Positions 58,954 through 64,000 of a DNA stretch of 64,000 nucleotides are shown here, one piece after another; the stretch's first letter is position 1, and every line of letters begins with the position of its first letter. The notes under the pieces are model-generated. The model had not been told where the DNA came from. It did no database searches and was given only the letters and a program-made list of their open reading frames with translations. Made by a program: the position numbers and the translations under genes. Origin of the DNA: Actinoalloteichus_B caeruleus (lineage in GTDB: Bacteria; Actinomycetota; Actinomycetes; Mycobacteriales; Pseudonocardiaceae). The stretch is from the NCBI RefSeq assembly GCF_000718005.1, contig NZ_JODV01000002.1, one strand, 5' to 3'.

Positions 58954-59562
58954 GTGACCACCCGTTTCCCGCTCCGCCTCGTCCTCACCTCGGCCGCCGC
59001 CGCCGTCGGCCTCGCCCTCACCGGCTGTTCCGACGGCGGCCAGGACACCGGTTCCGGCACCACCGGTGGGGACACCGCCCCCAACGCCGCCGACATCGAG
59101 TTCGCGCGGGACATGGTCCCCCACCAACGGCAGGCACTGGAGATGGCGGAGCTGGCGCCAGAGCACACCGAGAACGCCGAGATCCAGGAACTCGCCGACC
59201 GGATCGAGGGCACCCAGCGGCCCGAGCTGGACCAGCTGACCTCCTGGCTGGAGGAATGGGACGAGGAGGTCCCCGAGGACGGTGCCGGCGGGGACGGGAG
59301 CACGTCACCGTCCGCGTCCGCCGTGCCGCCCCACGGACTGCTGTCCGAGGACGAACTCGGTCGACTCGCCGAGGCCGAGGGGGACGAGTTCGACCAGCTC
59401 TGGCTGTCGATGATGCTCATCAACCACCAGGGCGGGGTGGACCTCGCCCAGACCGTGCTCGACGAGGGGGAGTCCCCGGAGGTCGCCGAGCTGGCCGAGC
59501 GCGTCCTGAACACCCAACAGGCCGAGATCGACGAGATGCAGACCCTGCTGCCGCAGGGCTAG
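58954..59562 (+). CDS. DUF305 lipoprotein, second copy
   Basis: A 202-residue lipoprotein with lipobox LTGC. The DUF305 domain is in classic form: DIEFARDMVPHQRQALEMAELA and then LSMMLINHQGGVDLAQTVL, holding the His/Met residues thought to bind copper, separated by an acidic and Ser-rich linker. GTG 58954 follows GAGGAG. It is probably expressed with the small membrane protein 72 bases upstream. Together with the CopB-type ATPase it suggests copper handling at the cell surface. Confidence 0.9.
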   Translation: MTTRFPLRLVLTSAAAAVGLALTGCSDGGQDTGSGTTGGDTAPNAADIEFARDMVPHQRQALEMAELAPEHTENAEIQELADRIEGTQRPELDQLTSWLEEWDEEVPEDGAGGDGSTSPSASAVPPHGLLSEDELGRLAEAEGDEFDQLWLSMMLINHQGGVDLAQTVLDEGESPEVAELAERVLNTQQAEIDEMQTLLPQG

Positions 59563-59632
59563 CCGCCGAGGTGACCGGCACGGGCGGACCCGGGCGGTGT
59601 CCTCCGGGCCCCGCCGGTCCCCGGCCGCCCGG

Positions 59633-60583
59633 TCATCTCGGGGCGTTGGCCACCAGCAGGTCGGTGACGGACGCCTGGTTGAGGATGTGGGCGCACCAGG
59701 CGAAGTGGCCGTCCGCTCCGGACGACGAGTAGGCGGTGGCACCGGTGACCGCGTAGGCGGCCAGGTAGGTGAGGAGCAGCTCGACGGGGTAGCCCAGCTC
59801 CGCGTGGACCGCGTCGACGAGCCGCTCCCGCTTCACCCCGGCGTCCGGCCCGTACATGTCGTGGAACCCGGCGGCGGTGGCGGCGTCGAAGGCGTTGTCA
59901 CCGGCGGTGGAGACGAAACCCCAGTCCAGCAGCGCGGTCACCGCTCCTGCCTGGTCCACGAGGATGTTCTCCGGGCAGATGTCCCCGTGCACCACGGCGG
60001 GCCGCGCCACCCGGACCCTGTCCAGCAGGACGAGGAGCCCGTCGATCTTGCGGTCGAGCTCGTCGACCGCCGAACCCAGCGGCCCGCCCGCGGGACCCGC
60101 CGGGGCGCGACGACGCACCAGCGCCGCGAGCGCGCCTCCCCACGACCGGTGTCCCGCCCACAGGGGACGCGGTTCCCCGAACACCGGAAGCGCCCGGCTG
60201 GCCGGGCCGGCCACCGTCGACGCCAGTGCGGACACCACCTCGACGGTGATCTCCACCGCCCGCTCGCCGGTCACCTCGCCCCGGGTGACGATGTCGGCCA
60301 GGGACGTCCCGGGCAGGTGCCGTTCCAGGCTGAGCACGACACCGTCGACCTCCCGGACCTCCTCGACGTACGGGGTGGCGAAGGGAAGCCCCTGGTCGGC
60401 GAGTTCCCGGGAGAACGCCACGAGGGGGGAGAGCTGTTCCGGGGTCCTGGCTCGCCACACCTTCGCCACCAGGTCGTCGGTGAGGCGCCAGACCTCCCCC
60501 TCCATCCCCCCGGCGAGCCGCTCCGCGCCCGGGTGGCCGAGACGGGCCAACAGGTGGGGGACGTCGGTGGCAGGCGGAGTCAT
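59633..60583 (-). CDS. Aminoglycoside-phosphotransferase-fold kinase
   Basis: A 316-residue APH-family protein (kinase-like fold). Visible are the catalytic loop VVHGDICPENILVD, the metal-binding LLDWGFVS and the N-lobe GGMEGEVWRLTDDLVAKVW with its lysine. These proteins phosphorylate small molecules such as aminoglycosides, choline or homoserine; the target here is unknown. AAGGAA lies four bases before the ATG. No resistance context is seen, so a resistance call would be premature. Confidence 0.88.
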   Translation of the reverse strand: MTPPATDVPHLLARLGHPGAERLAGGMEGEVWRLTDDLVAKVWRARTPEQLSPLVAFSRELADQGLPFATPYVEEVREVDGVVLSLERHLPGTSLADIVTRGEVTGERAVEITVEVVSALASTVAGPASRALPVFGEPRPLWAGHRSWGGALAALVRRRAPAGPAGGPLGSAVDELDRKIDGLLVLLDRVRVARPAVVHGDICPENILVDQAGAVTALLDWGFVSTAGDNAFDAATAAGFHDMYGPDAGVKRERLVDAVHAELGYPVELLLTYLAAYAVTGATAYSSSGADGHFAWCAHILNQASVTDLLVANAPR

Positions 60584-60765
60584 CCGTTCCTTGTACCAAC
60601 GGCGTCACCCTCAGCGCCACCGGTTTCCCCCGCCCGGTGGCCCGTCCGCGCACCCGAGGTGACCCGCGTCGGTGCGTGTCGTCGGCCCGGACCCGACCCG
60701 GCCCGGGGCAGTGGCCGTCGCCGATGTCCCGGCCCGGTCCGGCGCGCGGGACCGGGGCCGCCGGG

Positions 60766-61809
60766 CTACGTCCCGACGCCGCCCAGGACGGCGTCCTCTG
60801 CGGCGTAGTCGGCGAACCCGTCCCCGTACAACCGGACGATCTCGGGGAAGGCCTCCCGCCACCCCCTGCCCTCAAGCGCTTCGGTCAACCAGCGCACCGC
60901 CGGGCGCACCGTGTCCTCATAGGTGGTGACCGGCCGGTAGGACAGCTCGCGTTCGGCCGCGCCGAGGTCCAACACCACGTCGTGGGGGACCGACCACGGG
61001 GTGGCACCGACACCGCCGCCCAACGGCGGCCCGTCCAACAGGAGGAGTTCCGGTGCGTGGCCGGCCGCCTGGCACACCCACCGCACGATGTCGAGGACGG
61101 AGGGAGGATGCGGATCGCCGGCGTTGAGCACCCTGCTCCCGGGACGGGCGGCGGCGAGCCGGACGAGTTCGGCGAGGTTCCGGGCGCTGGCGGTGTGGAA
61201 CACGCCTGCTCCCCGGTGGGCCAGCGCGACGACAGGACGACGGTCGACCGCGCGGAGCAGGGGCCACAGCTCGCGGGGAGCGGTCGAGCCGGGACCGTGC
61301 ACGGCACCGGGCCGCAACACGGTGACCGGCAGCGCGTCGCAGCGCAGTACCACGCGTTCCAGCGCCGCCTTCCGCGCCGCGTAGCCGGAGTCGCCCGGTG
61401 CGACCGTCCGGTGGTCCTCCCGGAGGGGGACCGGGAAACGGGGGAAGTCGGTCAGCCCGCCGGACAGGCTCCGGCCGGCCTCGTCGACGTAGACGGCCGC
61501 GCTCGACACCACCACGGCCGAACCGACCAGGTCCGCCAGGGCGCACAGCTCCCGGCCGTGCGCCTCGTCGTAGGCGATGGTGTCCACCAACACGTCGGCG
61601 CCGCCCTGAGCGGCGAGGGCGGCGCGGAGTGCGCCGGGCTCGTCCCGGTCCAGCAGGGTTCGGCGCACCCCCAGCTCGGCCCAGGTCGAGGGCACGGGAC
61701 GGCGACCCCTGTCGACGGTCCGCACCTCCCACCCGGTGCGGACCAGACCGAGCACCACCGCTCGTCCGATCTGGCCGGAACTGCCGAGGACGACGGCTCG
61801 TTTCGCCAT
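60766..61809 (-). CDS. NAD-dependent epimerase/dehydratase-family protein
   Basis: A 347-residue extended SDR. The nucleotide site is VVLGSSGQIGRAVV (residues 6-19). VVVSSAAVYVDEAG and the YAARK of GDSGYAARKAALERVVL give the active-site Tyr and Lys, and the sequence ends in a helical substrate domain. Close to nucleoside-sugar epimerases, but the substrate is unknown. A TAGGCT box seven bases before the ATG on the minus strand suggests a leaderless mRNA. Confidence 0.88.
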   Translation of the reverse strand: MAKRAVVLGSSGQIGRAVVLGLVRTGWEVRTVDRGRRPVPSTWAELGVRRTLLDRDEPGALRAALAAQGGADVLVDTIAYDEAHGRELCALADLVGSAVVVSSAAVYVDEAGRSLSGGLTDFPRFPVPLREDHRTVAPGDSGYAARKAALERVVLRCDALPVTVLRPGAVHGPGSTAPRELWPLLRAVDRRPVVALAHRGAGVFHTASARNLAELVRLAAARPGSRVLNAGDPHPPSVLDIVRWVCQAAGHAPELLLLDGPPLGGGVGATPWSVPHDVVLDLGAAERELSYRPVTTYEDTVRPAVRWLTEALEGRGWREAFPEIVRLYGDGFADYAAEDAVLGGVGT

Positions 61810-62028
61810 GCCGAGAAGCCTAGGGGCCGGCGCGGTTCCGTGTGCACGGCTGTTCACGGCGGGTGAACACCTGGGGGAGACCGGTGCCGGAACGGCTCCC
61901 CTCCCCGGGCTCTCCCGGCGTCGGTTCCCCCGCGTGCGGCCCGCCGCACCGGGCGACCTCCGGTCCCGTGCCGAGACCAGGTCCGTGGCCCCCGCTCCGA
62001 ACCGACCGGGAGCCTCGGTCCGCTGACC

Positions 62029-62034
62029 TAGGCT
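62029..62034 (+). promoter_or_regulatory. -10 box of a leaderless promoter for the amidohydrolase
   Basis: TAGGCT is followed by six bases and ATG 62041 without any ribosome site. Confidence 0.55.
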
Positions 62035-62040
62035 GACCGC

Positions 62041-63402
62041 ATGAACCCGACGCCCGCGTCCGCCAACCACAGCCAGCCAACCCCGGTCGACCTCGTCGTC
62101 TCCGGCGGTGTCGTGCTCACCCTGGACGCCGAGGACACGGTCCTGCCCGCCGGCGCCGTCGCCCTGGGCGAGGGCCGGGTGGTGGAGGTGGGGGAGGCCG
62201 CCGCCGTGCGGGCCAGGTACCCGGACGCGCCGGTGCTCGACGCGACGGGCTCGGTGGTCTTACCGGGTCTGGTGAACACCCACACCCACCTGGCGATGTC
62301 CCTGTTGCGGGGCACCGCCGACGACGTCGACCTCCAGGGCTTCCTCGCCAGGGTGATCCCGCTGGAGCAGCGCCTGCTCACGGCCGACAACGTCGCCGCC
62401 GGGGTGCTGCTCGCGCTCGCCGAGTCGCTGCGGGGCGGCACCACCACCGCCCTGGACATGTACTGGTTCCACCAGGCCGCCGCCGGTGTCGCCCGGCGCG
62501 CGGGTTTCCGCCTGCTCGCCGGTCCGACCTTCATGGACGTGCCGGACCTGCCCGACGGGATCAGTGACTTCGGTGAACGGCTCCGCCTCGCCGACGCCGA
62601 GCTCGCCGGCCGGGAACCGGACGCGCTCGGCCGGCCGAGCGTCTTCGCGCACAGCACCTACACCCTGGACGAGGCGCAGCTGCGGTCGGTCGGGGCGCTG
62701 GCGAGGGAACACGGGGCACTGCTCCACGTGCACGCGGCGGAGAACCAGACCGAGGTGGACACCGTCCTCGACCGGACGGGGAGGCGGCCCGTCGAGCTGT
62801 TGGCGGATCTGGGCCTGCTCGGTCCGGACACGGTGTTGGCCCACGCCGTCTGGCTGACGGACACCGAACTGGACCTGGTCGCCGACTCGGGGGCGTCGGT
62901 GGCGCACTGCCCGGTGTCCAACGCGAAGCTCGCCGCCGGGATCGCGAGGGTGCCCGACCTCGTCGCCCGAGGCGTGCCCGTGGGGCTGGGCACCGACGGT
63001 TCCGCCTGCGCGACGGGCCTGAACCTGTTCGACGTGATGCGGTACGGCGCGCTCCTGCACAGCGTCCACACCGGGGACCCGTCGGCGGTGGGGGCGCGGT
63101 CGGTACTGCGGATGGCCACGGCGGGCGGTGCCCGGGCCCTGGGGTTGCAGGACCGGTTGGGCTCGTTGGAGCCCGGGAAGTTGGCCGACCTGGTCGTCGT
63201 GCGCACCGACCGGCCGCACACCCGGCCAGAGCACGACCCGTACTCCACCGTCGTCTACGCGGCGACGGCCGCCGACGTGCGGCACACGGTGGTCGGCGGC
63301 GAGGTCCTGGTCCGGGATGGCCACCTCGTCGGGATCGGTGACGAGGAGGTCGACGAGGCGGTCGCCCGCTGGGGGCGCCACGCCTCCTCGGCGACGGGCT
63401 GA
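62041..63402 (+). CDS. Metal-dependent amidohydrolase (MtaD/8-oxoguanine deaminase-like)
   Basis: A 453-residue cytoplasmic deaminase or chlorohydrolase-type enzyme. Metal ligands are in VNTHTHLAMSLLRG, HVHAAENQTEV and the later LGTDGSACATGLNLFDVM, with AHAVWLTDTELDLVADSGASVAHCPVSNAKLAAG between. The group includes 5-methylthioadenosine/S-adenosylhomocysteine, guanine and 8-oxoguanine deaminases; residues that would choose among them cannot be judged by eye. The start is set by the leaderless promoter. Confidence 0.88.
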   Translation: MNPTPASANHSQPTPVDLVVSGGVVLTLDAEDTVLPAGAVALGEGRVVEVGEAAAVRARYPDAPVLDATGSVVLPGLVNTHTHLAMSLLRGTADDVDLQGFLARVIPLEQRLLTADNVAAGVLLALAESLRGGTTTALDMYWFHQAAAGVARRAGFRLLAGPTFMDVPDLPDGISDFGERLRLADAELAGREPDALGRPSVFAHSTYTLDEAQLRSVGALAREHGALLHVHAAENQTEVDTVLDRTGRRPVELLADLGLLGPDTVLAHAVWLTDTELDLVADSGASVAHCPVSNAKLAAGIARVPDLVARGVPVGLGTDGSACATGLNLFDVMRYGALLHSVHTGDPSAVGARSVLRMATAGGARALGLQDRLGSLEPGKLADLVVVRTDRPHTRPEHDPYSTVVYAATAADVRHTVVGGEVLVRDGHLVGIGDEEVDEAVARWGRHASSATG

Positions 63403-63475
63403 GCGCGCGACCCCCGGGACCGTCACCCACCCGCGGTGGGGTGGGGAGTGCCCCGGCGGGAGCACCCGAGGGAAC

Positions 63476-63497
63476 GGCGTGCCCGGCCGGGCACGCC
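63476..63497 (+). terminator. 22-bp perfect palindrome after the amidohydrolase gene
   Basis: GGCGTGCCCGG and its exact complement abut with no spacer, 74 bases after the stop codon. Probable terminator. Confidence 0.65.
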
Positions 63498-63644
63498 GAA
63501 CCGGCCGGCATCGGCCCGGCGACGCTCCCCGCTCGCCGCGACCACGCGGTGATGGACGGTAGTCGTTCGGATACCTTGTGTGATCAATGACGGGCCGCTA
63601 CCAGCATGGTGGTGGTCGTGGTCAGGTCCGAACGGAGGCCGCCC

Positions 63645-64000
63645 ATGAGTGAGACAGCGCCCGGACGCATCACGGAACTGCCGCTGCACATCCGACGGCA
63701 CGAGTTCGCCCCCGCTCTGGAGATGCGGGAGATCCGCGAGCGGGACGGGATCGAGCTCGTCCACACCCCTTTCGGGTTCGACGCCTGGATGGTCACCCGG
63801 CACCGGGACGTCCGCGAGGTCCTGTCGGACCCCACCCGGTTCAGCAACACCCAGCACGTCCTCAACAGCGCGGGCAGGTCGGGTATCTCCGACACGGCGA
63901 CCCAGCGGGTCCTGGAGGGCAACCTGCTGGCCGCGGACCCGCCCGACCACACGCGGTTGCGGCGGATGCTGACCGGGGCGTTCACCGCCCGCCGCATCCG
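63645..64000 (+). CDS. Cytochrome P450, N-terminal part (cut by window end)
   Basis: The first ~118 residues of a soluble bacterial P450. Visible are FGFDAWMVTRHRDVREVLSDPTRFSN and the LLAADPPDHTRLRRMLTGAFTARRI stretch, where the C-helix motif DPPDHTRLRR contacts heme. The I-helix and the Cys-ligand loop are beyond the window, so the subfamily cannot be named. GGAGG lies eight bases before the ATG. Confidence 0.93.
   Translation, partial: MSETAPGRITELPLHIRRHEFAPALEMREIRERDGIELVHTPFGFDAWMVTRHRDVREVLSDPTRFSNTQHVLNSAGRSGISDTATQRVLEGNLLAADPPDHTRLRRMLTGAFTARRI

Noticed and set aside
59633..60583. Aminoglycoside resistance gene
   Set aside because: The kinase fold is clear but shared by many non-resistance enzymes, and the context gives no support.

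Overview
The window is chromosomal DNA of a very high-GC actinomycete. Supporting signs are the tkt/ctaB divergent pair, an mIHF-type nucleoid protein, a Zur-type set of zinc-free ribosomal protein paralogues, roadblock and DUF742 (conservon-type) proteins, an XRE/ImmA/MAB_1171c gene set, an F420-type PPOX protein, many GTG/TTG starts and several leaderless promoters with a TAGGCT-like -10 box. The style of the DUF742 and StyA-like proteins recalls Pseudonocardiales such as Actinoalloteichus or Saccharopolyspora, but order and genus cannot be fixed from this sequence. I saw no rRNA, tRNA, CRISPR array, insertion sequence or phage gene.

Layout. 1-3.5 kb: 5' end of transketolase (minus), heme o synthase ctaB, a broken DUF2470 gene and a small membrane protein. 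3.7-8.3 kb: a NodA-family N-acyltransferase, an Sfp-type phosphopantetheinyl transferase, an isochorismate synthase and a convergent StyA-like flavin monooxygenase, which looks like a small specialised-metabolism patch. 8.4-8.9 kb: an orphan roadblock protein. 9.4-12.7 kb: a zinc-starvation island. It has rpmB-rpmG-rpsN-rpsR on minus, a COG0523 protein-rpmE-rpmF on plus, two Zur-like boxes between them, and a convergent histidine-rich protein. 13-17.3 kb: DedA protein, MerR regulator, CopZ with a CsoR-like box, an SDR-DUF2867 fusion and a PPOX protein.

17.3-30 kb is a polysaccharide region. It holds an orphan sugar-binding lipoprotein, a large secreted M14 carboxypeptidase, then an arabinan operon: binding protein, two permeases, two secreted GH43 arabinanases and an intracellular GH51 arabinofuranosidase. 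Arabinan would be cut outside the cell, oligomers imported by the ABC system (its ATPase is elsewhere) and trimmed inside. 30-41 kb is mixed: LysE exporter, SDR, a SelD-like protein without its catalytic Cys/Lys, large catalase, a second-type mIHF, a ClpC-like ATPase and cysteine desulfhydrase Cds1. A GH36 alpha-galactosidase follows.

44-49.5 kb is the most system-like part. A GGDEF protein is divergent from a set of a short upstream ORF, an XRE regulator, an ImmA/IrrE metallopeptidase and a MAB_1171c membrane protein, with ATGA overlaps between the first members. A conserved hypothetical and a DUF742 protein with three TGARF repeats follow. 49.6-64 kb: an MFS exporter with a LacI-like operator, a secreted GH74 xyloglucanase, a Gfo/Idh/MocA oxidoreductase, a copper island (CopB-type ATPase, two DUF305 lipoproteins and a small membrane protein), a kinase-like phosphotransferase, an epimerase, an amidohydrolase and the start of a cytochrome P450 cut by the window edge.
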